From Desulfocapsaceae bacterium (GTDB lineage: Bacteria; Desulfobacterota; Desulfobulbia; Desulfobulbales; Desulfocapsaceae), in NCBI GenBank assembly GCA_031292275.1, contig JARLHL010000010.1, forward strand, positions 59,296 to 123,295: DNA of 64,000 nt, read 5' to 3'. A program made the translations under genes and the position numbers. Shown here in pieces: positions 28,963 through 39,403 of this stretch. Position 1 is the first letter of the stretch. Each line of letters opens with the position of its first letter. The notes under the pieces were generated by a model. The model was not told the origin of the DNA. It saw only the letters and a program-made list of their open reading frames with translations, and searched no databases.

Positions 28963-31900
28963 ACCAATCCACCTCCCCGGCTTTACGAACCACAATCACC
29001 TCGTCCCGCTGGGACCCGACCGGACCGTAATAGTTAAAGCCGTAGCTGAGTTGGGCATAGCCGCCGATCATATGGGTCGGCTTGACCATGATGCGGCTCA
29101 CACTGTTATGGGTGCCGCCCCGATGGCCGGAAAGCGGCGCCCCCGGCGTATTAATGAGACGCTCCTGGGCATGGTACATGAACGCCTTTCCCGGAGGGAT
29201 CCGATGGCTGACCACGGCCCTTGCCATGACTACGCCGTTTTCGTTGAAGCATTCAAGCCAGTCATTATCGGCGATCTCGAGAGTCCGCGCATCCTCATCG
29301 CTGATCCAGATGGCCTCGCCGCCCCGAAACAGGGTGAGCATGACCAGGGTATCGGAATAGGTGCTGTGAATCGACCACTTCGAATGAGGGGTGAGATAGT
29401 TGAGGACCAGGGCCTTCCTCCCGTCCCGGTTCATTCCCGGTTTCATTTTGGTCAGCAAGTCGGCAAGACTGTATGTGCCATCATCCTTGGGCAGGTTTAT
29501 GGGGGGGCGATACAGGGGAAGTCCCTCGCCAAAATCCAGCATCCAGGGATGGTCAAGGTAAAACTGGGCCCGGCCGGTGAGTGTCCTGAAAGGGACCTTT
29601 TCCTCGATATTGATGACAAAGGGCGAATACCGCCGTCTCTCCGATTCGATGCCGCTCCAGATGGGCGAGGTTATGATCTTCCGGGGTTGTGCCGTGATAT
29701 CGTTGAAGGTGATCTTCTCGTCGCGGCGGCCGGCGCTCAGGTGGGAGAGGGAAAGGCCGGTCTTCTTCTCGACTCCGGCCCAGGACTTGAATGCGGTTTC
29801 GCCGTTGGTCTCAGGCGCCAGCCTCAGGATGGCCTCGGCCGCCTTCCTGCCGGTGGCAAGAGACGGCATGCCGTGGCCCTTTCCCGCGGCTGTCACCCTT
29901 CCCAATTCGAGCTTAAGCTCCTCATACTCATCCTTGCCCGACCACAAGACGCCTTTGGAGCCCACTCCCACCGTATGAACCAAGGGGCCAAGCGCCGTCA
30001 TCATCTTGTAGGTATTAGGGAAATCCCTGGTGATCACCGCAAGCTGGGGCATGGTTCGCCCCGGCACCGCCTCGGTCTCGTCCCGGCGCCAGTCGGCAAC
30101 CTCATACTGGGCGATTTCGCCTGGACTGTCATGCATGAGCGGGGTGGCCACCAGATCTTTCCTCTCGCCAAGGTGCACCGCTGCAAGCTCTGAAAATTTC
30201 TGAGCTATTGTGGCAAACTGGTCCCAACTGGTCTTGGTCTCCCACGATGGATCGACGGCCGGGTTGAAGGGATGGATGAAGGGATGCATGTCGGTGGTGC
30301 TCAGGTCGTGCATCTCATACCAGCCGGCAGCCGGCAGGACGATGTCGGAGTACATAGCGCTGGTGGACATCCGGATCTCCAGCGTGACCACGAGGTCGAG
30401 CTTTCCTTCAGGAGCAGGATCCCGCCAATGGATTTGCTCCGGCCGCTGTGTACTTTCGGCGTTGAATACCGCATTTTCAACCCCCAGGAGATGCTTGAGA
30501 AAATATTCATGGCCCTTGCTGCTGGCCCCGAGGAGGTTTGCCCGCCAGAGAAAGAGGACCCGGGGGAAATTGTCCGGGTGATCGGGGTCCTCGACGGCAA
30601 AATGCAGAGAGCCGTTTTGCAGCTGTTCCACTGCACGGGCGACGATATCACCATCTGTCGCCGCACCCTGTTCCATCGCCTCCCGGCAGATATCCAAGGG
30701 ATTGCGATTGAACTGCGGATAGGACGGCAGCCATCCCAGGCGAACGGCGATGGCATTGTAATCGGCCATGTGCTGCGGTTTTTCGGGTCCTGCCAGGGGC
30801 CAGAGCAGGCTTTCAGCCCTGCTGTCATCGTAGCGCCACTGGTCGGTCGCAAAATAGTAGAAGGATGTGCCGTTTTGCTGTCGCGGCGGACGGGTCCAGT
30901 CAAGGCCGAAGGCCAGTTGCGACCACGATGCCTGGGGCCGGACCTTCTCCTGGCCCACATAATGTGCCCATCCCCCGCCGTTGACGCCCTGGCAGCCGCA
31001 GAGGGTTGTGAGGCTGATGATGGTCCGGTAGATCATATCGCTATGGTACCAGTGGTTGCTGCCGGCGCCTAAAAAGATCATCGACCTGCCGCGGGTCTTG
31101 TCGGCGTTTTCCGCAAATTCCCGCGCCACCCGGATCACGTCTTCTTTCGGCACACCGGTAATGGCCTCTTGCCAGGCCGGGGTAAAGGGGCCAGGATCAT
31201 CATAATCCGCCGGATAGTTAACTTGGGGATCTTGATTTACGCCTTTGTCCTCGATTTGCGCAATCCCTAAATGGGCCGTCATCAGGTCGAATACCGTGGT
31301 GACCAGGATATCGCCCGCGGCTGTCTGCAGCCTTTTCACCGGCACCCGGCCGTGTTTGGTTCCCGGACCGTGGGCATCAAAATAGGGCAGGGTGACAGTT
31401 TGCCATTCATCGGCATCTTTCGCGTAGCTGAGCAGCGGCTCCACAGGGGCGTCGGTCCTGGAATCCCGCAGATGAAGATTCCAACGGCCGGCGCTCCCGT
31501 CCCAGCGGAAGCCGATGCTGCCGTTGGGGACCACCCAACTCGCGGTTGTGCGGTCGAAAAAGACAGTTTTCCACTGGTTGTTGGTGTCTTTTCCTCCCAG
31601 TTCGGCAGCCGTCAGAAATCGACCGGAGACCAGAGCGCCGCCGGCGGATGTGAGGACGACCGCGAAGGGCAGGTCGGTGAACTGTTTGGCATAATCAATA
31701 AAATAGGCAGTGGGGCAGTCGATATAGAATTCCTTGACGATCACCTGGGTCATGGCCAGAGCCAGGGCCGCGTCGGTGCCTGCCCGGGCCGGAAGCCAGG
31801 TGTCGGCGAACTTCACATATTCGGCATAATCCGGGGCCACTGCCGTAACCCGGGCGCCGCGATACCGGGCCTCGGTAAAGAAATGGGCGTCCGGGGTTCG

Positions 31901-32707
31901 GGTCATGGGGAGATTGGTGCCCCAGACGATCATATAGGTTGCTTCATACCAGTCGGCACTCTCCGGCACATCCGTCTGCTCGCCCCAGATTTGAGGCGAG
32001 GCCGGGGGCAGGTCGGCGTACCAGTCGTAAAAGCTTATGACGGAAGCGCCTATCAGCGAGAGAAATCGGGTGCCGGCAGCATAGGCAACCATGGACATCG
32101 CCGGAATAGGGCTGAAGCCGAAGATCCGATCGGGGCCATAGCGTAGAATGGTGTGGATCAGGGAGGCGGCTATAATGGTTACGGCCTCATCCCATGAGAG
32201 GCGGACCAGGCCCCCTTTGCCCCGGTCCCGCTGAAACCGGCTGCGTCGTTCAGGATCGCTGACAATATCTCGCCATGCCCTGGCGGGGTCGTCATCGGCG
32301 CCCAGGGCCTGCCGCCAGAGTTCCAGGAGGGATGAACGGATGAGGGGATATTTGATGCGGACCGGACTATAGGTATACCAGGAAAAGGTCGCCCCCCGGG
32401 GACAGCCCCGGGGCTCGTGATTGGGAAAGCCTTCGCCGCAGTTGGGGTAATCAGTCTGCTGGGTTTCCCAGACGATGATCCCGTTTTTTACATAGATTTC
32501 CCAGGAGCAGGAGCCCGTGCAGTTGACGCCGTGGGTCGACCGCACTTTTTTATCGTATTGCCACCGGTCACGATAAAAATGCTCCCATTGGCGCTGGCCG
32601 CAGCGATTCTCGGTCCAGGCGCCGGGGGAATTGTCTGCATGGCATTCGTCCCCTTGAGTCCGGGGACGAAAAAAACGAAGCCGTTTCAGGAAATCTTTAC
32701 CGGGCAT
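28952..32707 (-). CDS. narG: Respiratory nitrate reductase alpha subunit
   Basis: 1251 residues from the ATG at 32707, chosen because GGAGGA lies at ideal distance; a TTG four codons upstream is in frame but overlaps that site. Catalytic molybdopterin (bis-MGD) subunit reducing nitrate to nitrite. The FS0 cluster ligands His-x3-Cys-x3-Cys are seen in 'STHGVNCTGSCSW', with the fourth Cys in 'RGCPRGATF'. No twin-arginine signal was seen, fitting the cytoplasm-facing type. No narK-type transporter is present in the window. Confidence 0.97.
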   Translation of the reverse strand: MPGKDFLKRLRFFRPRTQGDECHADNSPGAWTENRCGQRQWEHFYRDRWQYDKKVRSTHGVNCTGSCSWEIYVKNGIIVWETQQTDYPNCGEGFPNHEPRGCPRGATFSWYTYSPVRIKYPLIRSSLLELWRQALGADDDPARAWRDIVSDPERRSRFQRDRGKGGLVRLSWDEAVTIIAASLIHTILRYGPDRIFGFSPIPAMSMVAYAAGTRFLSLIGASVISFYDWYADLPPASPQIWGEQTDVPESADWYEATYMIVWGTNLPMTRTPDAHFFTEARYRGARVTAVAPDYAEYVKFADTWLPARAGTDAALALAMTQVIVKEFYIDCPTAYFIDYAKQFTDLPFAVVLTSAGGALVSGRFLTAAELGGKDTNNQWKTVFFDRTTASWVVPNGSIGFRWDGSAGRWNLHLRDSRTDAPVEPLLSYAKDADEWQTVTLPYFDAHGPGTKHGRVPVKRLQTAAGDILVTTVFDLMTAHLGIAQIEDKGVNQDPQVNYPADYDDPGPFTPAWQEAITGVPKEDVIRVAREFAENADKTRGRSMIFLGAGSNHWYHSDMIYRTIISLTTLCGCQGVNGGGWAHYVGQEKVRPQASWSQLAFGLDWTRPPRQQNGTSFYYFATDQWRYDDSRAESLLWPLAGPEKPQHMADYNAIAVRLGWLPSYPQFNRNPLDICREAMEQGAATDGDIVARAVEQLQNGSLHFAVEDPDHPDNFPRVLFLWRANLLGASSKGHEYFLKHLLGVENAVFNAESTQRPEQIHWRDPAPEGKLDLVVTLEIRMSTSAMYSDIVLPAAGWYEMHDLSTTDMHPFIHPFNPAVDPSWETKTSWDQFATIAQKFSELAAVHLGERKDLVATPLMHDSPGEIAQYEVADWRRDETEAVPGRTMPQLAVITRDFPNTYKMMTALGPLVHTVGVGSKGVLWSGKDEYEELKLELGRVTAAGKGHGMPSLATGRKAAEAILRLAPETNGETAFKSWAGVEKKTGLSLSHLSAGRRDEKITFNDITAQPRKIITSPIWSGIESERRRYSPFVINIEEKVPFRTLTGRAQFYLDHPWMLDFGEGLPLYRPPINLPKDDGTYSLADLLTKMKPGMNRDGRKALVLNYLTPHSKWSIHSTYSDTLVMLTLFRGGEAIWISDEDARTLEIADNDWLECFNENGVVMARAVVSHRIPPGKAFMYHAQERLINTPGAPLSGHRGGTHNSVSRIMVKPTHMIGGYAQLSYGFNYYGPVGSQRDEVIVVRKAGEVDWYED

Positions 32708-32980
32708 CACTTCCTCCAAGAGATGGCAAAACGTTCCGGCACGGCACCAGAAGAGCGCTGGCTGCTTTTTCAGATCTCATGTCTGTGTCAGTGTTTCGCG
32801 GTTAACAATCGTTTTGAGACGCTATCTCTCCTTTCACATTCCCTGCAAAAGAGATCCATTTATTCACAGCAGTTCATTTCGGGCAACTGTTGACAGTACG
32901 GACAACATGGCCTTAGCCGGAAGCAACGAGTCGGCCTCCGAGTCATTCGCCCCGCTGCTTGCCGGCATTTCCCCTGTTTC

Positions 32981-34654
32981 TTACTTGCCGGCCATCATGG
33001 CTGCGACATCTTCTTCAGGGGTGGAGATAGCCCTGATGCCGAATTTTTCGATCAGGATTTTACCGACATTTGGCGACAGGAAACCGGGAAGGGTCGGACC
33101 GAGACGGATTCCTTTTACGCCTAGGGAGAGAAGAGCCAGCAATACCAGTACCGCCTTTTGCTCATACCAGGCGATATCAAAGGAGATCGGCAGCTCGTTG
33201 ATATCCTTGAGGCCGAAGGCCTTCTGCAGTTCCAGGGCGATTACGGCCAGGGAATAGGAATCATTGCATTGACCAGCATCGAGTATCCGGGGGATGCCGC
33301 CGATATCACCGAGTTTGAGCTTTAGGTATTTGTATTTTGCGCAGCCAGCTGTCAATATGACAGCATCTTTCGGTAACAGTTCTGCCACCTTGGTGTAATA
33401 GTCACGGGACTTCTGGCGGCCATCGCATCCGCCCATGACAACAAAGCGCTTGATTGCTCCCGATTTCACTGCTGCAATAACTTTATCTTTCAATTCCATC
33501 ACCTGGATATGGCCAAACCCGCCGACAATGGAACCCTGCTCAATCTGTTCCGGAGGCTGGCAGACCTTGGCCCTGGCTATGATCCGGGAGAAGTCCTTCG
33601 GCTTTCCATTCTTGCGGTCCGGGATATGAACACAGCCCTCGAAACCGACTGCGCCGGTTGTGAAAATGCGGTCCATATGGTCCGGCTTCGGTGGGACGAT
33701 ACAGTTTGACGTAAAGAGGATCGGGCCATGAAAGGTATCAAGTTCCGTTTTCTGCAGCCACCAAGCATTTCCGTAGTTGCCGACCAGGTGATCGTAGCGT
33801 TTGAGCTGGGGATAATAATGGGCGGGCAGCATTTCACTGTGGGTGTAGATGTCGATTCCCAGCCCCTGCGTCTGCTCCAGGAGTTCATGCAGATCGACCA
33901 GGTCATGGCCGGTCACAAGGATGCCGGGTCTGCCGGCAGTGCCAAGATTGACCGTGGTGATTTTTGGAGTACCGTAGCCGGCGGCGTTGGCCTTGTCGAG
34001 CAGAGCCATGGTCTCAACTCCCATTTCCCCGGTTTTAAGAACCAGGCCCAAAAGACTGTCCTGCGTCTGCAAGGGGTCAACCAGGGCGGCAAGGGCTTCC
34101 ATGAGGAATTCGAAAATCTTCTGGCTGTGGTGTTTTAATTGATATGCGTGTTCGGCGTAGGCGGACATCCCCTTCAGGCCATACTGCACGGTGGCCTTCA
34201 GTGAGCGTTCATCTTCGTTGACGATCTCCAGCCAGCCGCCGGCCCCGCTTGCGGCCTTGGCACGGATTTCAGTCTCGTCCTTACATGTGTATGCCGCACA
34301 TTCCGGGACCGTGCTGGTAAAGGCCCTGCCATGGGCCTTCTGATAGGCTGCAAGAACCTGTTCTTTCAAGCGTTCACGCAAGACGAGCCCCTGTCCGATG
34401 AAACCCAGGAAATCGGTGCGGCTGAAGTTGGCGTTGGTTATGGTGGAGAAGAGGCCCTTGACAATAAAGAAGCCGATTTCTTCATCGTAGATGCCGAATT
34501 TCTTTCCCTCAACGCCCCAGACCGAAATTCCTTTGAGCGTCCAGATGAAGAGATCCTGCAGGTTTGCGACCTCTTCTTTTTTTCCGCAGACGCCTTGAAT
34601 TGTGCAGCCGGTGTTTTTTGCGGTCTCCTGACATTGATGGCAGAACATTGACAT
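32981..34654 (-). CDS. hcp: Hydroxylamine reductase / hybrid cluster protein
   Basis: 557 residues. N-terminal Cys at 5, 8, 17 and 23 (C-x2-C-x8-C-x5-C) match the short spacing of anaerobe Hcp, which binds a [4Fe-4S] cluster. Ligands of the Fe-S-O hybrid cluster are present, e.g. Cys in '[10 protein letters not shown]', 'GCVHIPD' and 'LTAGCAKYK'. Hcp is now mainly viewed as a nitric oxide reductase or S-nitrosylase in nitrosative stress. It lies 274 bp upstream of narG on the same strand, so it could scavenge NO produced during nitrate/nitrite reduction. GAGGAGA precedes the ATG. No hcr reductase gene is adjacent. Confidence 0.96.
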   Translation of the reverse strand: MSMFCHQCQETAKNTGCTIQGVCGKKEEVANLQDLFIWTLKGISVWGVEGKKFGIYDEEIGFFIVKGLFSTITNANFSRTDFLGFIGQGLVLRERLKEQVLAAYQKAHGRAFTSTVPECAAYTCKDETEIRAKAASGAGGWLEIVNEDERSLKATVQYGLKGMSAYAEHAYQLKHHSQKIFEFLMEALAALVDPLQTQDSLLGLVLKTGEMGVETMALLDKANAAGYGTPKITTVNLGTAGRPGILVTGHDLVDLHELLEQTQGLGIDIYTHSEMLPAHYYPQLKRYDHLVGNYGNAWWLQKTELDTFHGPILFTSNCIVPPKPDHMDRIFTTGAVGFEGCVHIPDRKNGKPKDFSRIIARAKVCQPPEQIEQGSIVGGFGHIQVMELKDKVIAAVKSGAIKRFVVMGGCDGRQKSRDYYTKVAELLPKDAVILTAGCAKYKYLKLKLGDIGGIPRILDAGQCNDSYSLAVIALELQKAFGLKDINELPISFDIAWYEQKAVLVLLALLSLGVKGIRLGPTLPGFLSPNVGKILIEKFGIRAISTPEEDVAAMMAGK

Positions 34655-35321
34655 AGGGATTCTCCTCAGAGGTGGAAGGTGACAGGCAAAAAGAAAGCAG
34701 ATGATGAGACGAAAAACATCAAAATAATACTATCCGTCCGATTTCTTTTTTTCAAGGAAACCTTTTTTGCTCAGATGATCCCGGTCTCTCTGGATTTCCA
34801 CCAATCTCCCCTCTGGAATTTTCAGGCAATGACCTGTTGTCAGTCTGCCGAAAAAGGTGGGCCGCAGGTCCGGACTGGCCGGCTTTTAGGTGGTCGGCAG
34901 CAACGAGTCGTTGGCCAGGGATGCCCTTTCCTTTTTCCGTCGAGAGACGGCGGCCATCGCAGCTTGATCCGTCCTTCTCCGAACTTGCTCGATGGCATGT
35001 CTTGCTTCTTCTTGAGGTGTGCAGACGGAAATTGCTCAGCCTGAAATGGGTGAGTTTCCAGGGGCACGGTCAGGCCGGAATTTTGCTGAACGGCAGGAGG
35101 GGTTTACAGTGAGTCGCTCGAGAGCGCATGCTTTGCATATTATGTAAAATCAAGTATATTTAGATACAGTTTGACCTTTTTGAAAGGACACTTACACCTG
35201 ATGTTTTGCAAAACAAGAAAGCTGTTGCGGCGTATATACCTGCCGGTCCAATGTCGTAGCCCTTGTAGAGCGTGGTCAAGGCGTTCGTCAGTTACTGCAC
35301 CCTTCTGATGGGGATGGCGAT
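34655..35321. other. Divergent promoter region between hcp and the hybrid kinase
   Basis: About 670 bp with no convincing gene. The hcp and kinase promoters must lie here. An inverted repeat TGAC-CTGTT-GTCA at 34830-34842 is the best operator candidate. The segment 35130-35220 is AT-rich ('tattatgtaaaat') and may hold the kinase promoter. Confidence 0.45.
34830..34842. promoter_or_regulatory. Possible CRP/FNR-family (HcpR-like) operator
   Basis: TGAC-N5-GTCA, about 175 bp upstream of the hcp start. Half-sites of this kind (TTGAC/GTCAA) are used by HcpR-type regulators of hcp in anaerobes, but the outer T and A are replaced and the spacer is five rather than four bases, so this is weak. Confidence 0.2.
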
Positions 35322-38300
35322 ATGATTGTAATGTTTGATAGAGTAAGCTCCGGCAAGTCGCTGATAATCCTCTGCCTGCTGATTATCTTGGGATTCCTGG
35401 GCAATTACTTTGCCATTCCGCTCTTTTTCGGAGCAGACTTTCTCTTCGGCAGTGTGTTCGTATTCCTGGTGGTATATTTCTATGGCTTCAGCTGGGGCGT
35501 GATCTCTGCGCTCATTATTCACAGCTATACCTATTACCTGTGGGGGCATTATTACGGATTGGCCAATTTTACCGGGGAGGCTCTCTTTGTCGGTTATTTC
35601 TTGAAAAGAGGAATCAGGAATCTTCCGGGGCTGGATTGGGTCTTCTGGCTCTTTGTGGGGATGCCTTTGGTCTGGATTGAGCACGGAATCCTGATGAACA
35701 TGGATACGATTTCGACCTTGTTCATCATGCTCAAGCAGTCCATCAACGGCGTATTCAATGCGTTGCTGGCCAGCCTGCTGATTTGTTATCTGCCTCTCGA
35801 GGCCCCCTTTCAACGGCATAAATCTTCACGATACTTCTCCCTCCAGACCTCATTGTTTAATCTCATGATCATTCTGGTGCTTTTTCCTGCGCTCCTTCTC
35901 ACCCTGTTTCAGGTAAAGCAGGAAAAGGCTGATCTCGAAACCGGAGCCCTTGCGGAATTACAATCACTGTCTGCCGGTGTGCAACTTCACCTGCTCTCCT
36001 GGTATCAAATCCATCTGCAGGCCTTGCAGATCTTGGCCGCCATGGCCGGCCAATCCAACATGACACCGTCGGATGACTTGCAACATCAGGTTGAGATTCT
36101 GAAAAATCTTTTTCCGGATTTTAGCGGCACACACATAGAAGATACCGGAGGTCATACGATTGCATTTGCCCCAAAGGTCAATGAAAAAGGGGAATCCACC
36201 ATCGGGGCGGAATTCTCGGACAGGCTCTGGTTTCAGGAATCGCGGCTGAAACAGCAACCGGTAGTTTCGGATGTCATTACCGGACGAGTTGCGGCTATAA
36301 ATTCCCCCCTGGTAGCTATCGTCGCTCCGGTGATGAAGGGGAACACCTGGCTGGGCTGTGCCACCGGTACCCTGGATCTCAGCCGGGTACGGAACATAAT
36401 TCAGCCCTATAAATCACACAATATGATAGGGAACCTGACCATCACAGATCTCCAGGATCGGGTCATTGCCAGCACGGTGCCGGGTCGAACACCTCTGCAA
36501 TCGTGGAGTTGGCAAAAAACAGGAATGTCACAGGCCCTGGGGAACGAGATATTTCTGAGAAGCCCTGATAACAAGAAGTTACCCTCCATGACCCGCTGGA
36601 AGCAATCTGACTATATTCAAGAAATTCTTTTAGGGCCGGAACTTCCCTGGAAAATCAGCCTGGAGGCCCCCGTGGCCCCTCTGCAGATACGCCTCTATAC
36701 CGTTTATGTTAAGAACATGGCCATCATGGCATGTCTCACCACTTTAGGTCTGCTCTTTTCCCATGTCTTCAGCCATAGATTCAGTCGCCCTTTAGCCAGA
36801 TTGGCGCAGGTCACTGCTGATCTTCCGGAGAAACTATCAAAGGCCCAGGAGATCGATTGGCCTGAGAGCTCTACAGAGGAGTTTCACTCGCTGATCAGCA
36901 ATTTCAAAACCATGGCTCTGGCATTGAATGCGAATTTTCAAAGACTCGCAGAACAAAGCAACAGTCTTAAACAGTCGGTATCTCTTTTGAATGCCACCCT
37001 CGAATCAACAGCCGACGGTGTGCTGGTTGTGAACCGGGATGGCCTTATCGTCAGCTGTAATAAAAAATTTATTGAGATGTGGCAGATTGACCAGGAGATC
37101 GTGCATTCTCGCGAAGATGAAACCTTTATCAGATCGGTATCGAAGGAAGTTATGCGTCCGGAGAAGTTCCTCGGCCGGATAAGAGATCTGTACGATCACC
37201 CCGAAAATCAGTCCTCGGATACCATTGAATTATTGGATGGCAGAGTATTTGAGTGCTACTCGAATCCCCAATACCTTGAAGGGAATATCATAGGTCGAGT
37301 CTGGAGTTTTCGGGATGTGACCTGGCGTCAGAAAGCCGAGGAAACAATCCGGATCAGTGAAGAGCGATTCCGCAAGATATTTGAAGAATCGCCCATAGGT
37401 ATCGCCTTTCTTGGGAAACAGCGTGAGATTATACTTACAAATCAATGCTATCGTGATTTCCTCGGTTATAGTGAGCCGGAAATAATAGAGCGGGGACCTG
37501 CCGGACTGTTGCATCCGGATGATTGGGCTGCCGCGATGGAGTTAAGTATAAAACTTCGAGAAAACAAAATACCTTTATTCCATACGGAGCAACGGTACAT
37601 CCGCAAGGACGGCGCAGTCGTCTGGTCTGATACTAGGATAACGGTCCTGCGCGATCAAGACGGCGAACTCATCCACACCATTGGCTGGGTATTGGATATT
37701 ACCAACCGCAAGCAGGCTGAACAGGCATTGCGGGCAAGTGAGGCGGAATATAAACGCCTGTCAGACGAGTATCATGTGGTTTTGGAGGCGATCCCGGACT
37801 CTCTGTCTCTTCTTTCTCCGGATTTCAAAGTGGTCTGGGCCAACAGCACTGCTGTCAGCACCATGCAGATGCAGAAGAATTATTCTCCGGGAGGGCCCTG
37901 CTATACGCTCTGGCATAGCCGAACAGAGCCCTGTGAGCCATGTAATATAAAACCGGTCCTGGACTCAGGCAAAATTGGTGAATTCTTTGTACGTCATGAA
38001 GGGAGGACGTGGGAATTCAGAATGATCCCCATGAAGGATGACAACGGGAATATAATCAATTTAATCAGACTTGGACGGGATATCACCGAGACCGAAAATC
38101 TCGAGGCCCAGCTTCGCCAGTCGCAAAAACTTGAGGCCATAGGCACTCTCGCAGGCGGAATAGCACACGATTTCAATAATATCCTGTCGCCCATCATTGG
38201 TTATACAGAGATGGTTCTGGATGATATGCCTGAATCGTGGAAATCACGGGCTGACCTTGAACAGGTACTTGCCGGAGCCCATCGAGCCAAGGAGCTCGTG

Positions 38301-39266
38301 AAACAGATCCTTACCTTCAGTAGAGTCGGCCAAGAGGCCGAGATGACAGGCATGGATGTCAGCATAATAGTGCAGGAGGCGTTGAAACTCCTGCGGGCCT
38401 CTCTTCCTTCAACGATTGAAATTAGACAAAATCTTGAAAATGCCGTCGCTGTCGTCGATCCTACCCAGATCCATCAGGTGCTGATCAATCTTTGCATGAA
38501 CGCGGCATATGCCATGGAAGATAAGGGCATCCTGAACATTTCTCTTACAAAAGAGAGCCTTGACAAGTCTGATCTGAAACAGCTCCCTGCCGTCTTTTCA
38601 GCTCTTAAACCAGGATGGTATCTTAAAATAAGTGTTTCCGATACCGGGCATGGAATGGATAAAGACACGCTGGACCGCATCTTTGAACCGTACTTTACCA
38701 CCAAGGAGATCGGAAAGGGCACGGGCCTGGGATTGTCGGTTGTACACGGCATAGTCAAACGGCATGGCGGGGAAATCTCTGTCCGGAGTCAACCCGGCAA
38801 AGGGAGCCTTTTTGCCGTCTATCTGCCAATGGCCATAACGGAGGTCGATCCGGCAGTCATCAGGCAGGAAGATGTTTTACCGCATGGAACGGAACGCATA
38901 CTCTTCGTGGACGATGAAGAAATGCTTACCGAAATTGGGGTCAGGATTCTGGAACGGCTCGGTTATCACGTTACCGCGAAAACTGATTCCCTGGCGGCCC
39001 TCGACCTCTTTCAATCTCGGCCTGAGGATTTCGATCTGATCCTGACGGACTTTACCATGCCGAATTTAACAGGTATCGAACTCGCAGACGAGATACTGCG
39101 GATCCGGCCTGATATCCCTATCATTCTCTGCACCGGCTTCAGTGAAAAAATGACAGAAGCAGCGGTAAAGCAAAGGCAGATCAAGGGCCCGATCATGAAA
39201 CCTTTGGAGAGAAAAACGGTAGCAGATCTCATTCGAGCTGTTTTGGATGCTTCGCGTGCTGTCTGA
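35322..39266 (+). CDS. Membrane-bound hybrid histidine kinase (7TM-like, dCache, PAS, HK, REC)
   Basis: 1314 residues. Order: about six hydrophobic segments in 1-195 ('LGFLGNYFAIPLFFGADF' region), a dCache-like extracytoplasmic sensor about 215-445, TM about 458-480, HAMP-like linker, three PAS/PAC domains about 555-920, HisKA ('GTLAGGIAHDFNNILSP', phospho-His), HATPase ('DTGHGMDKDTL', 'GTGLGLSVV') and a receiver (about 1190-1310, Asp in 'LILTDFTMP'). It faces away from hcp, so it may control hcp-nar or respond to the same signal; that is inference. No separate DNA-binding regulator is adjacent. Confidence 0.92.
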   Translation: MIVMFDRVSSGKSLIILCLLIILGFLGNYFAIPLFFGADFLFGSVFVFLVVYFYGFSWGVISALIIHSYTYYLWGHYYGLANFTGEALFVGYFLKRGIRNLPGLDWVFWLFVGMPLVWIEHGILMNMDTISTLFIMLKQSINGVFNALLASLLICYLPLEAPFQRHKSSRYFSLQTSLFNLMIILVLFPALLLTLFQVKQEKADLETGALAELQSLSAGVQLHLLSWYQIHLQALQILAAMAGQSNMTPSDDLQHQVEILKNLFPDFSGTHIEDTGGHTIAFAPKVNEKGESTIGAEFSDRLWFQESRLKQQPVVSDVITGRVAAINSPLVAIVAPVMKGNTWLGCATGTLDLSRVRNIIQPYKSHNMIGNLTITDLQDRVIASTVPGRTPLQSWSWQKTGMSQALGNEIFLRSPDNKKLPSMTRWKQSDYIQEILLGPELPWKISLEAPVAPLQIRLYTVYVKNMAIMACLTTLGLLFSHVFSHRFSRPLARLAQVTADLPEKLSKAQEIDWPESSTEEFHSLISNFKTMALALNANFQRLAEQSNSLKQSVSLLNATLESTADGVLVVNRDGLIVSCNKKFIEMWQIDQEIVHSREDETFIRSVSKEVMRPEKFLGRIRDLYDHPENQSSDTIELLDGRVFECYSNPQYLEGNIIGRVWSFRDVTWRQKAEETIRISEERFRKIFEESPIGIAFLGKQREIILTNQCYRDFLGYSEPEIIERGPAGLLHPDDWAAAMELSIKLRENKIPLFHTEQRYIRKDGAVVWSDTRITVLRDQDGELIHTIGWVLDITNRKQAEQALRASEAEYKRLSDEYHVVLEAIPDSLSLLSPDFKVVWANSTAVSTMQMQKNYSPGGPCYTLWHSRTEPCEPCNIKPVLDSGKIGEFFVRHEGRTWEFRMIPMKDDNGNIINLIRLGRDITETENLEAQLRQSQKLEAIGTLAGGIAHDFNNILSPIIGYTEMVLDDMPESWKSRADLEQVLAGAHRAKELVKQILTFSRVGQEAEMTGMDVSIIVQEALKLLRASLPSTIEIRQNLENAVAVVDPTQIHQVLINLCMNAAYAMEDKGILNISLTKESLDKSDLKQLPAVFSALKPGWYLKISVSDTGHGMDKDTLDRIFEPYFTTKEIGKGTGLGLSVVHGIVKRHGGEISVRSQPGKGSLFAVYLPMAITEVDPAVIRQEDVLPHGTERILFVDDEEMLTEIGVRILERLGYHVTAKTDSLAALDLFQSRPEDFDLILTDFTMPNLTGIELADEILRIRPDIPIILCTGFSEKMTEAAVKQRQIKGPIMKPLERKTVADLIRAVLDASRAV

Positions 39267-39403
39267 TTTTCATATTAAAAAGTCTGAGATTGATTAATGA
39301 AGATCAGGTGAATAATTTGCTGAAAGAGGCCGGGACGCAGAGGAGTGAAACGGCGTATGGCAGAACAGTTCCGGTTAAAATCACCACGTCAAGGGAGGGC
39401 AGC

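Noticed and set aside
28814..32146. Long plus-strand open frames opposite narG/narH (for example 28814-30193, 30272-31072 and 31271-32146)
   Set aside because: They lie antisense to strongly conserved nitrate reductase genes, have no ribosome sites and give no recognisable protein; this is a base-composition effect in a GC-rich coding region.
32886..32897. Palindrome ACTGT-TG-ACAGT upstream of narG as an FNR/NNR box
   Set aside because: Half-sites and spacing do not match TTGAT-N4-ATCAA, and a nearby TTG-N10-CAA has the wrong spacing; no support for an operator.
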